From Clostridium sp. Marseille-P2415 (GTDB lineage Bacteria > Bacillota > Clostridia > Lachnospirales > Lachnospiraceae), in the NCBI RefSeq assembly GCF_900155545.1, contig NZ_LT732526.1:57068-121067 (forward strand): a stretch of 64,000 nt of DNA, given 5' to 3'. The number at the start of each line of letters is the position of its first letter. Positions within the stretch are counted from its first letter, which is position 1. The position numbers were made by a program, and so were the translations under genes. Of this stretch, positions 34,976 through 43,862 are shown piece by piece. The notes below the pieces were generated by a model. The model had not been told where the DNA came from and ran no database searches. It saw nothing but the letters and a program-made list of their open reading frames with translations.

Positions 34976-36301
34976 ATGAGGATGTACGATGTTATTACGA
35001 AGAAACGGAATGGGGAGGCTCTGACAGGGGAAGAGATCCGCGCCATGATTAACGGTTATGTAACGGGAGAGATTCCGGACTACCAGATGTCTGCCATGCT
35101 GATGGCTATTTATTTAAAAGGAATGAGCGATACGGAAACCGCGATTCTTACCGACGCAGTGGCTCATTCCGGCGATATGGTGGATCTTTCCCCGATTCAG
35201 GGCGTTAAAGTGGATAAGCATTCCACCGGAGGGGTCGGGGATAAGACCACCCTGGTTGTAGCTCCCATTGTGGCGGCATGCGGCGTCAAGGTCGCCAAAA
35301 TGTCGGGCCGGGGGCTGGGCCATACCGGAGGAACCGTGGATAAATTGGAATCCATACCGGGCATGAGGACTACTCTGACGGAAGAGGAGTTCTTTCAGGT
35401 GGTCAATACGGCAGGGCTTTCGGTGATCGGACAGTCCGGAAATCTGGCGCCGGCTGATAAAAAGCTTTATGCCCTCCGGGATGTGACGGCCACGGTGGAC
35501 AGCATTCCCCTGATCGCTGCTTCTATTATGAGTAAGAAGCTGGCGGCGGGAAATGACTGCATTCTTCTTGACGTAAAGACGGGAAGCGGCGCATTTATGA
35601 AGACCCTGGAAGATTCCATTACCCTTGCGGAAAAGATGGTGGCGATCGGCGAGCATGCGGGAAAGAAAACCATGGCTCTTATTACCAATATGGATATACC
35701 GTTAGGAAGTCTCATTGGAAACAGCCTGGAGGTCATGGAAGCGGTGGAAACCCTTCACGGAAGAGGACCCGGGGACCTGACAGAGGTCTGCTTAAGCCTG
35801 GCTGCCGGCATGCTTTCCCTGGCCGGCAAGGGCGGTATGGAGAAATGCAGGAAGCTGACAGAGCAGGCGGTTGCGGACGGAAGCGCTCTGGAACGCCTCA
35901 TTGCCATGGTGGAAGCCCAGGGCGGGGATTCCTCTGTCATTAAGGATCCATCCCTTTTAGCCATGGCGCCATTCCAAAAAGAAGTAAGGGCTTTAAAGAG
36001 CGGCTATATTACCCACATGAACACGGAGCAGTGTGGAATTGCCTCCTCTCTTTTAGGAGCCGGCAGGCTTACCAAGGAGAGCCGGATTGATTATACGGCC
36101 GGCATTGCCCTTAAGAAAAAAGCGGGCCAGAAGGTGGAAGAGGGAGAGACCATTGCAGTGCTTTACACCTCAAAGGAAGAGCTGTTTCAGGCATCTGAGG
36201 AAGAATTCTTAAAGGCGGTCACCATTTGCGGGCAGAAGCCGGAACCAGAGCCTCTTATTTATGCCAGAGTCACCCGGGAGGGCGTAGAGCGTCTGGTATA
36301 A
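34976..36301 (+). CDS. pdp: Pyrimidine-nucleoside phosphorylase
   Basis: A 441-residue phosphorylase cleaving uridine/thymidine with phosphate. 'MRMYDVITKKRNGEALTGEEI' start, 'VDKHSTGGVGDKTTLVVAPIVAACG' phosphate loop and 'KMSGRGLGHTGGTVDKLESI' are diagnostic of the family, and length (about 435) is standard. The product sugar phosphate goes to DeoB then DeoC. Confidence 0.95.
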   Translation: MRMYDVITKKRNGEALTGEEIRAMINGYVTGEIPDYQMSAMLMAIYLKGMSDTETAILTDAVAHSGDMVDLSPIQGVKVDKHSTGGVGDKTTLVVAPIVAACGVKVAKMSGRGLGHTGGTVDKLESIPGMRTTLTEEEFFQVVNTAGLSVIGQSGNLAPADKKLYALRDVTATVDSIPLIAASIMSKKLAAGNDCILLDVKTGSGAFMKTLEDSITLAEKMVAIGEHAGKKTMALITNMDIPLGSLIGNSLEVMEAVETLHGRGPGDLTEVCLSLAAGMLSLAGKGGMEKCRKLTEQAVADGSALERLIAMVEAQGGDSSVIKDPSLLAMAPFQKEVRALKSGYITHMNTEQCGIASSLLGAGRLTKESRIDYTAGIALKKKAGQKVEEGETIAVLYTSKEELFQASEEEFLKAVTICGQKPEPEPLIYARVTREGVERLV

Positions 36302-36341
36302 ACGGGATAAAGTGATAAAAAAGAAAGGAAGAAGAAAACCA

Positions 36342-37010
36342 ATGACAGATTTAGAAATGTTACGTTATGTAGACCACACCCAGTTAAAGGCGTTTGCCAC
36401 ATGGGAAGACATAGAAGAGCTGTGCAAAGAGGCAGTGGAATATAAAACTGCTTCGGTCTGCATCCCGCCCTGTTATATCAGCCGGGTCCATAAGGAGTTC
36501 CCGACCCTTAATATCTGCACTGTGGTTGGCTTCCCTCTGGGATACAGCGTGACGGAGGCCAAGGTTCTGGAAACAAAGAAAGCCATTGAGGATGGGGCCT
36601 CCGAAGTGGATATGGTGGTAAACATCAGTGACGTGAAAAACGGCGATTACGGTAAGGTGGAAAAAGAAATAGCGGAGCTTAAAAAAGCGGCCGGCCGGAA
36701 TATTCTAAAGGTCATCATTGAAACCTGCTATCTGACCGGGGATGAGAAAATTGCCATGTGCAAGGCAGTGACAGCAGCAGGAGCCGATTACATCAAAACC
36801 TCCACCGGGTTCGGAACCGGAGGAGCAGCTCTTAGTGATATAGAATTATTTAAAAAGCACATCGGTCCTGATGTAAAGATAAAAGCAGCCGGCGGAGTCA
36901 GGACCCTGGAAGATTTGAGAGCTTATATTGAAGCGGGATGCAGCCGTGTGGGAGCGAGTGCAGCCGTTAAGCTGGCGGCACAAAAGAAGGAATCGATTCC
37001 CGGAAAATAA
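36342..37010 (+). CDS. deoC: Deoxyribose-phosphate aldolase
   Basis: A 222-residue class I aldolase splitting deoxyribose-5-phosphate into acetaldehyde and glyceraldehyde-3-phosphate. 'YVDHTQLKAFAT', 'VVGFPLGYSV', 'EVDMVVNISDVK', 'KVIIETCYLT', the Schiff-base Lys in 'ADYIKTSTGFGTGGA', and 'IKAAGGVRTLEDL'. ATG 36342 follows AAGGAAG; a GTG at 36312 extends the frame without family residues. It is the last gene of the operon. Confidence 0.95.
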   Translation: MTDLEMLRYVDHTQLKAFATWEDIEELCKEAVEYKTASVCIPPCYISRVHKEFPTLNICTVVGFPLGYSVTEAKVLETKKAIEDGASEVDMVVNISDVKNGDYGKVEKEIAELKKAAGRNILKVIIETCYLTGDEKIAMCKAVTAAGADYIKTSTGFGTGGAALSDIELFKKHIGPDVKIKAAGGVRTLEDLRAYIEAGCSRVGASAAVKLAAQKKESIPGK

Positions 37011-37023
37011 GATTTGCTTTGAG

Positions 37024-37077
37024 CGCTTCAAAAGGCGGCAGCTTTATAAGTGTCGGCCTTTTGGAGCGTTTTTCTTT
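37024..37077 (+). terminator. Strong terminator of the deo operon
   Basis: CGCTTCAAAAGGC (37024-37036) pairs with GCCTTTTGGAGCG (37056-37068) with a single T-G wobble, followed by TTTTTCTTTTTTTC. A classic intrinsic terminator. Confidence 0.88.
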
Positions 37078-37253
37078 TTTTCTTCATTCAATTTGCACAA
37101 ATCATATTAAGGATCTGTCTGGCTATATTTCACGAAAATGTGTAAAAACAGAAAAAAACACTAACAAAAAGGTTTTTAAGGTGTTAGACTTAAGATATGG
37201 AAATTGAAACTTTTATGTATCAACGTGTTGGCATTCAGGCAGGAGGAATGATT

Positions 37254-37808
37254 ATGTTTCAGGTAAATGATCTGGTAGTGTTCGGAACCCATGGGATCTG
37301 CAGGGTAGAGGTGATAGGAAGTCTGCAAATGTCTGCAGCAGATGAGGACCGCCTTTACTATACGCTGAAGCCTCTTTATGAGGCACAGCAATGCGCCGTT
37401 TACACGCCCGTGGACAATTTAAAGGCGCCCATGAGAGCTGCATCTACCAGAGAAGAGGCCGTAAAACTGATTGGCCGGATTCCTGATACCCCGGCCATGT
37501 GGGTGCCTGATGAAAGACAGCGGGAAGGAATGTATAAGGAAATCATGATGAGAAATGAGTGCATCGGCTGGCTTCAGATCATCAAAACAATTTATTTAAA
37601 GAAACAGAAGCGGCTGGCAGAAGGCAAGAAAAATACGTCAAAAGATGACTTTTATTTTAAAATGGCGGAAGACTTACTTTACGGGGAACTGGCGGCGGCT
37701 CTGGAACTGGAACAGACAGCCGTAAAGGATATGGTGATAGAGCGTATAAAGGATGAGGAAAAACAGGTGATGGAATCCGAAGGGCCTGATCCGTTCCTGC
37801 AGGAATAA
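37254..37808 (+). CDS. CarD-family transcription regulator
   Basis: A 184-residue protein with an N-terminal CarD/TRCF RNA-polymerase-interacting Tudor-like domain ('MFQVNDLVVFGTHGICRVEVIG', 'YYTLKPLY', 'YTPVDNL') and a helical C-terminal domain that binds promoter DNA in relatives. ATG 37254 follows AGGAGGAATGATT. The 240-bp gap upstream holds the deo terminator and an AT-rich promoter region. A growth- or stress-related role is usual for the family but unproved here. Confidence 0.88.
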   Translation: MFQVNDLVVFGTHGICRVEVIGSLQMSAADEDRLYYTLKPLYEAQQCAVYTPVDNLKAPMRAASTREEAVKLIGRIPDTPAMWVPDERQREGMYKEIMMRNECIGWLQIIKTIYLKKQKRLAEGKKNTSKDDFYFKMAEDLLYGELAAALELEQTAVKDMVIERIKDEEKQVMESEGPDPFLQE

Positions 37809-37856
37809 ATAACTCTCCGGCCCTGACCGGCAGGGTCGGAGAGGAGCATGAACGAA

Positions 37857-39335
37857 TCAATGATAAATTTTCTTTTCTTCATAAATGGGCTCACAGGTCA
37901 GATTAACGCCCAGTTTCTTAAATATCTTAACATCCACATCGGAAAGCAGTACTGAAGTATGCGCCTCACACCCCTTTAATTTCGGAAGCTGTTCCAGCGC
38001 GATCTGGGCATTGGGATCGGTAGCTGCGCTGGCGGACAGTGCAATTAAAATCTCATCCGTATGGAGTCTGGGATTTTTGCTGCCGAGATACTTTACCTTT
38101 AATTTCTGGATCGGTTCAATGGCAGATGGAGAAATCAGGTGGATGTCATGGGGAATATTTCCCAGAACCTTTACTGCATTTAATAGGAGGGCGGCAGAAG
38201 CACCCAATAGGTTGGTGGTCTTTCCCGTAATAACGGTCTTATCGTCCAGCTTCATTGCGGCAGCCGGGGAGCCTTTCCGTTCGGCCAGTTCATTGGCTGC
38301 ATTCACGACCATTCTCATATCGGTGGTGATCTTGGCCTGCTTCATAAGCAGTTCGATCTTATATACCTCATCCTTGGAACCCATATCCCTTGCAAGACGG
38401 GAAAGCGCCTGGTAATAACGCCTTATGATTTCCTGCATGGAAGCTTCCCGGCAGACTTCATCATCCACGATGCAGAAGCCGGCCATATTCACTCCCATAT
38501 CGGTGGGGGATTTATAAGGGCATTCTCCGTAGATTCCTTCAAAAATTGCGCTTAAAACCGGGAAAATTTCCACATCACGGTTGTAATTGACCGTGGTCTT
38601 ACCATAAGCATCCAGATGGAAGGGATCGATCATATTTACATCGTTCAAATCTGCGGTTGCAGCCTCGTAAGCTAAATTGACCGGATGCTTTAAGGGGATA
38701 TTCCAGATGGGGAATGTCTCAAATTTTGCATATCCGGCCTTGATGCCCCGCTTGTTTTCGTGATAGAGCTGGGAAAGACAAGTGGCCATCTTTCCGCTTC
38801 CGGGCCCGGGAGCCGTAATGATGACAAGGGGCTTCGTGGTTTCGATATAATCATTTCTGCCATATCCCTCGTCACTGACGATGATGGGGATGTTGCTGGG
38901 ATAACCGTCAATGATATAGTGGCGGTATACCCGGATTCCCATTTTTTCAAGCTTGCTCTTAAATAGATCAGCTGCCTTCTGGCCGGAGTACTGCGTGATA
39001 ACAACACTGCCTACATAGAGTCCCTTATCCGTAAAGGACTGGATCAGGCGGAACACATCCACGTCATAAGTGATGCCAAGATCATGCCGGATCTTGTTCT
39101 TTTCGATATCAGCTGCGTTGATGGCAATCACGATCTCAGCCTGGTCTGCCAGCTGCATCAGCATGCGGAGCTTGCTGTCAGGCTCAAATCCGGGAAGCAC
39201 TCTGGAAGCGTGATAATCGTCAAACAATTTCCCTCCGAATTCCAGATAAAGCTTGTCACCGAACTGGCCGATCCGCTCCTTGATGTGCTCTGACTGCATG
39301 GTTAAATACTTGTTGTTATCAAATCCGAATTTCAT
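37857..39335 (-). CDS. DUF1846 family protein
   Basis: A 492-residue protein of the DUF1846 (UPF0371) family, common in Firmicutes and of unknown function. Typical sequence: 'MKFGFDNNKYLTMQSEHIKERI', 'ITAPGPGSGKMATCLSQLYHENKRGIKAGYAKFETFPIWNIPL'-type segment, and 'DVEIFPVLSAIFEGI'. The 'GPGSGK' loop resembles a nucleotide-binding turn, but no Walker B was picked out. The start follows GGAGGGACAA; an ATG four codons upstream lies before that site. Confidence 0.85.
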   Translation of the reverse strand: MKFGFDNNKYLTMQSEHIKERIGQFGDKLYLEFGGKLFDDYHASRVLPGFEPDSKLRMLMQLADQAEIVIAINAADIEKNKIRHDLGITYDVDVFRLIQSFTDKGLYVGSVVITQYSGQKAADLFKSKLEKMGIRVYRHYIIDGYPSNIPIIVSDEGYGRNDYIETTKPLVIITAPGPGSGKMATCLSQLYHENKRGIKAGYAKFETFPIWNIPLKHPVNLAYEAATADLNDVNMIDPFHLDAYGKTTVNYNRDVEIFPVLSAIFEGIYGECPYKSPTDMGVNMAGFCIVDDEVCREASMQEIIRRYYQALSRLARDMGSKDEVYKIELLMKQAKITTDMRMVVNAANELAERKGSPAAAMKLDDKTVITGKTTNLLGASAALLLNAVKVLGNIPHDIHLISPSAIEPIQKLKVKYLGSKNPRLHTDEILIALSASAATDPNAQIALEQLPKLKGCEAHTSVLLSDVDVKIFKKLGVNLTCEPIYEEKKIYH

Positions 39336-39435
39336 TTGTCCCTCCATGACGTGTGCGCCTTTGACGCATGCACGAACTTTTTGCCCGTAATATCCATAGA
39401 TTGTAACATAAAAATGATGAAAATGCCATGGATTT

Positions 39436-39460
39436 TTTCGGGTCCTTTATTTACCCGAAA
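39436..39460. promoter_or_regulatory. Perfect inverted repeat ahead of the aminopeptidase gene
   Basis: TTTCGGGT (39436-39443) and ACCCGAAA (39453-39460), 9-nt loop, lie about 60 bp upstream of the methionine aminopeptidase start in a 169-bp divergent gap. No T-tract follows, so an operator is more likely than a terminator. No regulator can be named. Confidence 0.35.
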
Positions 39461-39516
39461 CTCTTTACAACCGGCGTCAAACGTGTTAAAACGTTGTAGA
39501 GAGAAGGAGGAGAGAA

Positions 39517-40389
39517 ATGTTTAAAATAGGAAGAAATGATGCGTGCTGGTGCGGCAGCGGAAAGAAATATAAAAACTGCCATCTGGCTTTTGACCGAAAA
39601 ATTGAAAATTATGCGATCATGGGAGATGAAGTGCCGGAGCACTATATGATAAAAACCCCGGCACAGATCGAAGGGATCCGCCATGCCGGAGTTATTAACA
39701 ACCAGATCCTTGATCTGGTGGATGAGTTCATGAAACCGGGCATCAGTACGGAGGATATCAACACACTGGTGCATGAGAATACCATCAGGCTGGGAGGCAT
39801 TCCTGCGACTCTTAATTTTGAGGGATATCCCAAGAGTGTATGTACTTCGGTCAATGAGGTAGTATGCCACGGTATCCCGGACCCCAAGCGGATATTGCAG
39901 GAGGGAGACATCATCAATGTGGATACGACCACCATTGTAAACGGCTTTTATGCCGATGCATCCAGAATGTATTGCATCGGAGAGGTTTCCCCTGAGGCTT
40001 TAAAGCTTGTCCGGGTCACAAAGGAAAGTGTGGAACTGGCGCTTAAGGAAGCCCGCGCATGGGGCCACCTCGGCGATATCGGAGCAGCTATTTCCGAATA
40101 TATCTATGACAATGGCTTTACGGTAGTCCGGGAAATCGGCGGACATGGCGTAGGCCTGGATATTCATGAGGAACCATGGGTCAGCCACATCGGTACAAGG
40201 GGTACGGATATGCTTCTTGTTCCGGGAATGGTATTTACCATTGAGCCCATGGTAAATGCCGGAAAGCCGGATGTGGTCCAGGACGACGAAGATGGCTGGA
40301 CCATTTACACAAAAGACGGAAGCTTGTCGGCCCAGTGGGAACATACCATTTTAATTACAGAAGAGGGTCCGGAGGTGCTGGCAAGATAA
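39517..40389 (+). CDS. map: Methionine aminopeptidase with N-terminal SEC-C zinc motif
   Basis: A 290-residue type I methionine aminopeptidase. Residues 1-25 hold a SEC-C-type zinc motif ('NDACWCGSGKKYKNCH'), also known at the end of SecA. The catalytic domain has the five metal ligands in 'INVDTTTIVNGFYADAS', 'GGHGVGLDIHEEP' and 'FTIEPMVNAG', and the final Glu in 'SAQWEHTILITEEG'. SEC-C-containing MetAPs are usual in Clostridia. It is not in a ribosomal operon here, so a second MetAP elsewhere is likely. Confidence 0.95.
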   Translation: MFKIGRNDACWCGSGKKYKNCHLAFDRKIENYAIMGDEVPEHYMIKTPAQIEGIRHAGVINNQILDLVDEFMKPGISTEDINTLVHENTIRLGGIPATLNFEGYPKSVCTSVNEVVCHGIPDPKRILQEGDIINVDTTTIVNGFYADASRMYCIGEVSPEALKLVRVTKESVELALKEARAWGHLGDIGAAISEYIYDNGFTVVREIGGHGVGLDIHEEPWVSHIGTRGTDMLLVPGMVFTIEPMVNAGKPDVVQDDEDGWTIYTKDGSLSAQWEHTILITEEGPEVLAR

Positions 40390-40956
40390 ATGGAGAAAAA
40401 ACGTTGTTTTTGGGTGGATGAATCCTCTCTCATCTATGTGAAATACCACGATGAAGAGTGGGGAGTGCCGGTTTATGATGATAAGAAACTCTATGAAATG
40501 CTTCTTCTGGAAACATTTCAGGCCGGGCTTTCCTGGATCACCATACTGAGAAAGAGGGAGGCGTTCCGGAAAGCCTTTGATGATTTTACGGTAGAAAAGG
40601 TGGCTTCCTATGGGGAAGAAAAAATTGAGGAGCTGATGCAGAACGCTGACATCATAAGGAACCGGAAAAAGCTGGAGGCCGCGGTGAAAAATGCCCGGGT
40701 GTTTCTGGATATTCAGCAGGAGTCCGGCTCATTTTCCCGGTATTTATGGGGATTTACCAATGGTGAAATCATAAGGAACCGGGATGATTGCTTTCCGGTA
40801 AAGACGGAACTGTCCGACCGGGTTTCCGGGGACTTAAAAAAGCGGGGAATGGCCTTTGTGGGTTCCGTTACCATCTATTCCTATCTTCAGGCGGTAGGAG
40901 TAGTCAATGACCATGAGCTTTCCTGCTTTTGCCGCAGGCGCGGCCAGGAAAAATGA
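40390..40956 (+). CDS. tag: DNA-3-methyladenine glycosylase I
   Basis: A 188-residue base-excision enzyme. 'YHDEEWGVPVYDDKKLYEMLLLETFQAGLSWITILRKR' is the diagnostic N-terminal run of the family and 'MAFVGSVTIYSYLQAVGVVNDHELSC' the C-terminal helical region. The ATG directly follows the map stop. It removes 3-methyladenine from alkylated DNA. Confidence 0.94.
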   Translation: MEKKRCFWVDESSLIYVKYHDEEWGVPVYDDKKLYEMLLLETFQAGLSWITILRKREAFRKAFDDFTVEKVASYGEEKIEELMQNADIIRNRKKLEAAVKNARVFLDIQQESGSFSRYLWGFTNGEIIRNRDDCFPVKTELSDRVSGDLKKRGMAFVGSVTIYSYLQAVGVVNDHELSCFCRRRGQEK

Positions 40957-40972
40957 GTAAGAGGGGACTAAA

Positions 40973-41743
40973 ATGGGTATAGTTGAAATCATAGAAAAAT
41001 CCTCAATTGCCCCCCTTTTTGAAGGCTGGCAGGAAACCATGATCTGGTCCTGCCTGCAGGGCGTTATGGGCAGAGCTTATGCTGATAGGGAAGAAAACCC
41101 GGAGTCCGCACAGATTGTGGTGGCGGACTTTTGCTTTTTTGCAGGAACACCCAACCGGGAACTGATTAAGAACAAGCCCTCCGGCCGGGATTCTGATTTC
41201 ATCATCATGGTCCCGCCCGATGAGAAATGGGCTGCTGCCATTGAAGCTGTATGGCAGTCCTCCGCAAAACGGGTGGTCCGGTATGCCATTAAAAAGGAAC
41301 CGGATGGATTCGATCCGGAACGGCTTCGGGAAATAGCCGGCGGGCTTCCTGCTCCCTTTTCACTCCGCATGATTGATAAAGAAATCTATGGACAGATCAT
41401 GGAGCATTCCTGGTGTGAGGATCTGTGTTCCCAGTTTGCCGGTTACGGGGACTATGAAAAACGGGGATTGGGTGTGGCTGCGCTGGTGGATGGTCAGGTG
41501 GTTTCCGGCGCGTCATCCTATACGGTTTACCGGGGCGGCATTGAAATAGAAATCGACACAAGAGCGGATTACCGCCGCAGGGGAGCTGCCCTGGCCTGCG
41601 GGGCAAGGCTGATATTGGAGTGCTTAAAAAGAGGGCTGTATCCCAGCTGGGATGCCCAGAATCCAGGGTCAGTGTCACTGGCTGAAAAGCTGGGATATCA
41701 TTTGGATAAAGAGTACATGGCTTATGAAATAAGCGGCTATTAA
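40973..41743 (+). CDS. GNAT-family N-acetyltransferase
   Basis: A 256-residue protein. The C-terminal half has the acetyl-CoA fold: 'VAALVDGQVVSGASSYTVYRGGIEIEIDTRADYRRRGAALACGARLILECL' (the Q/RxxGxG/A-type loop is RRRGAA), then 'YPSWDAQNPGSVSLAEKLGY'. The N-terminal 130 residues form an accessory domain typical of the clostridial GNAT_acetyltr_2-like group. Substrate unknown. GAGGGG lies upstream of the ATG. Confidence 0.8.
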   Translation: MGIVEIIEKSSIAPLFEGWQETMIWSCLQGVMGRAYADREENPESAQIVVADFCFFAGTPNRELIKNKPSGRDSDFIIMVPPDEKWAAAIEAVWQSSAKRVVRYAIKKEPDGFDPERLREIAGGLPAPFSLRMIDKEIYGQIMEHSWCEDLCSQFAGYGDYEKRGLGVAALVDGQVVSGASSYTVYRGGIEIEIDTRADYRRRGAALACGARLILECLKRGLYPSWDAQNPGSVSLAEKLGYHLDKEYMAYEISGY

Positions 41744-41861
41744 AAATGGCTGCATCCGGAAATTTTAAATTTTATTGGAAAATTTTACAAAATGTGGTAA
41801 AATGTTAAATATTTATTACAATGAGACACCTGAAACCATAAAGGAAGTGAATGGGAGTATT

Positions 41862-43319
41862 ATGAAAAGATGGCTTTTGGCAGTAATTGTATGCTCATTG
41901 GTGGCATCCGGATGCAGCAGATATAAAAGGATTTCCGAAGTACCGGAGACAGATCCCGCAACAGGAGAAACCGGGCAGGAAACAAATGAAAATGATCTTA
42001 AGGCTACCCTGGAGGCTTCGGCTGTACCGGAGAAAAAGCCGGTGAAGGTAAAGGGAATCTATATTTCCGGTTATATGGCCGGCTCAGAAGGGTTCCAGGC
42101 AATTTTGGACAAGATCGAAGGTACGGAGATCAATACGGTTGTCATTGATGTGAAGAATGATGATGGGCGCATAACCTTTGCCATGGATGATGCGCCTACG
42201 GTAAATGAGATCGGTGCAACGGAAAAATATATCAGGGATATAGACAGTCTGATGGCCCAGTTAAAGGCCAGAGGGCTTTATACCATTGCCCGGGTAGTTG
42301 CTTTCCGCGATCCATATCTTGCAGAGAAGAAGCCGGAGTGGAGCCTTAAAAACAAGGATGGCAGTCTGCACCGGGATAATAAGGGACTTGCCTGGGTCAA
42401 TCCTTACCGGACGGAAGTATGGGACTACCTGGTGGAGGTCGGAGCCGAGGCCAAGAGGGCCGGGTTTGATGAAATCCAGTTTGACTATATCCGGTTCGCT
42501 ACGGACAGCTCCATGAAACAGGTGGCTTTCGACGAAGCGGATACCAGGGGCCGTTCCAAAACCGATATCATTACGGAATTTATCGAATATGCATATGATA
42601 AGCTGTCGGCCCGGGATTTTTATGTGTCTGCCGATGTCTTTGGTACCATTATTGGAAGCAGGGTGGACGCAGAAGCGGTGGGGCAGCTCTATAATGAGAT
42701 GGCATCCCACCTGGACTATATCTGCCCTATGATATACCCTTCCCATTACGGAGACGGTAATTTTGGCATCGAACATCCCGATACGGAGCCTTACCGCACC
42801 ATTCGCGCGGCCCTTGAGCTGTCCGCTAAGGATCTGGAAGCTGTCAGGGAGGATGGAAAGCATCAGGCAATCGTCCGCCCCTGGCTTCAGGACTTTACGG
42901 CTTCCTATCTGGACCATTACATTCCCTATGGGGCCAAGGAAATCAGGGACCAGATTCAGGCGGTCTATGATGCTGGGTATGATGAGTGGATATTATGGAG
43001 CGCGTCAAACCGTTATACCTGGGATGGCCTTCTGACTGAGGAAGCGGCCAAAGAAGAAGCGGATAAGATTGCCCGGTCCCGGGAAGCGTCAGAAGCGCTT
43101 ACAGAGGCTTCCTCTGAAACAAAAGAGCTTCAGCCGGGGACACAACCGGGGACGCAGCCGGAGACACAGCCGGAAAGCGGGAAAGAGACTGCAGAAAAGA
43201 GCCTGGAGGGAAATACCGCTGCTGTGGAAACCACGCCGGAGACGAAAAATGAGAATAAAAAGGAAACCAGGACCAAGCCGAATGTAGTGATCGTGACAAC
43301 AGGAGGCTCAAGAGAATAG
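41862..43319 (+). CDS. Glycosidase-like lipoprotein (DUF4015 / YngK-like TIM barrel)
   Basis: A 485-residue surface lipoprotein. Signal peptide and lipobox 'CSLVASGC' at residues about 11-18. The GH13-like DUF4015 barrel begins at 'VKGIYISGYMAGSEG' and contains 'VVIDVKNDDGRITF', 'RVVAFRDPYLAEKKPEWSL', 'GFDEIQFDYIRFATD' and 'YVSADVFGTI'. The C-terminal 60 residues are low-complexity with repeated GTQP/ETQP units, probably a linker. It may cut a cell-wall or secondary polysaccharide; the substrate is not known. The start has GGGAG ahead; the frame extends to 41775. Confidence 0.85.
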   Translation: MKRWLLAVIVCSLVASGCSRYKRISEVPETDPATGETGQETNENDLKATLEASAVPEKKPVKVKGIYISGYMAGSEGFQAILDKIEGTEINTVVIDVKNDDGRITFAMDDAPTVNEIGATEKYIRDIDSLMAQLKARGLYTIARVVAFRDPYLAEKKPEWSLKNKDGSLHRDNKGLAWVNPYRTEVWDYLVEVGAEAKRAGFDEIQFDYIRFATDSSMKQVAFDEADTRGRSKTDIITEFIEYAYDKLSARDFYVSADVFGTIIGSRVDAEAVGQLYNEMASHLDYICPMIYPSHYGDGNFGIEHPDTEPYRTIRAALELSAKDLEAVREDGKHQAIVRPWLQDFTASYLDHYIPYGAKEIRDQIQAVYDAGYDEWILWSASNRYTWDGLLTEEAAKEEADKIARSREASEALTEASSETKELQPGTQPGTQPETQPESGKETAEKSLEGNTAAVETTPETKNENKKETRTKPNVVIVTTGGSRE

Positions 43320-43334
43320 GAAGTGAGGGAAGCG

Positions 43335-43853
43335 ATGGACAGAACACCCAGACCAGGAGAATTTTACAGACATTTTAAAGATAAGCTGTATCAGGTGATA
43401 ACCGTTGCGGTTCACTCGGAAACCGGAGAAGAAATGGTGGTATACCAGGCTTTGTATGGAACATTCGGAACCTATGTGCGTCCTTTGTCCATGTTTACCA
43501 GCGAGGTGGATCACGGGAAATATCCGGATGTGAAGCAGAAATACCGGTTTGAGAAGGTGGATCTCATAAATGCGCAGCCTGCTGCGGAAAACACGGAGCG
43601 GAAACAGGAAGAGAAAAAAGAGGAAAATCAGGGTCCCAATAAAAATCTTCTTGCATTTCTTGACGCCAGGACGTATCATGAGAAGTTAGAGGTTCTCCGG
43701 GAGCGGAAGGATCAGTTTTCCGCGGAAGAGCTTCTGGCCATCTGCGAGATCATGGAAATCGGAAGAGCCGATTCGGAACCGGAAGAGAAATATTACGCAG
43801 TGGAACGGTTTCTGGAACTGCAGGTTAAATACGATGGAGCAAGACTGAGGTGA
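43335..43853 (+). CDS. DUF1653 domain protein
   Basis: A 172-residue protein. Residues 1-70 form the DUF1653 domain ('PRPGEFYRHFKDKLYQVITVAVHSETGEEMVVYQALYGT', 'VRPLSMFTSEVD'). A charged linker and a C-terminal helical domain follow. Function unknown. ATG 43335 is preferred over GTG 43323 by spacing to the AGGAAG/GAGGGA region. It lies nine bases ahead of uvrC. Confidence 0.8.
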   Translation: MDRTPRPGEFYRHFKDKLYQVITVAVHSETGEEMVVYQALYGTFGTYVRPLSMFTSEVDHGKYPDVKQKYRFEKVDLINAQPAAENTERKQEEKKEENQGPNKNLLAFLDARTYHEKLEVLRERKDQFSAEELLAICEIMEIGRADSEPEEKYYAVERFLELQVKYDGARLR

Positions 43854-43862
43854 TAAGTTTAA

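Noticed and set aside
42261-42917. 218-codon frame antisense to the glycosidase-like lipoprotein gene
   Set aside because: Shadow of a conserved coding region; no motif or ribosome site.
43120-43190. Short tandem repeats (GTQP/ETQP units) in the lipoprotein tail as a possible mobile or phase-variable repeat
   Set aside because: The units are in frame, few and imperfect; a surface-protein linker is the simpler reading.
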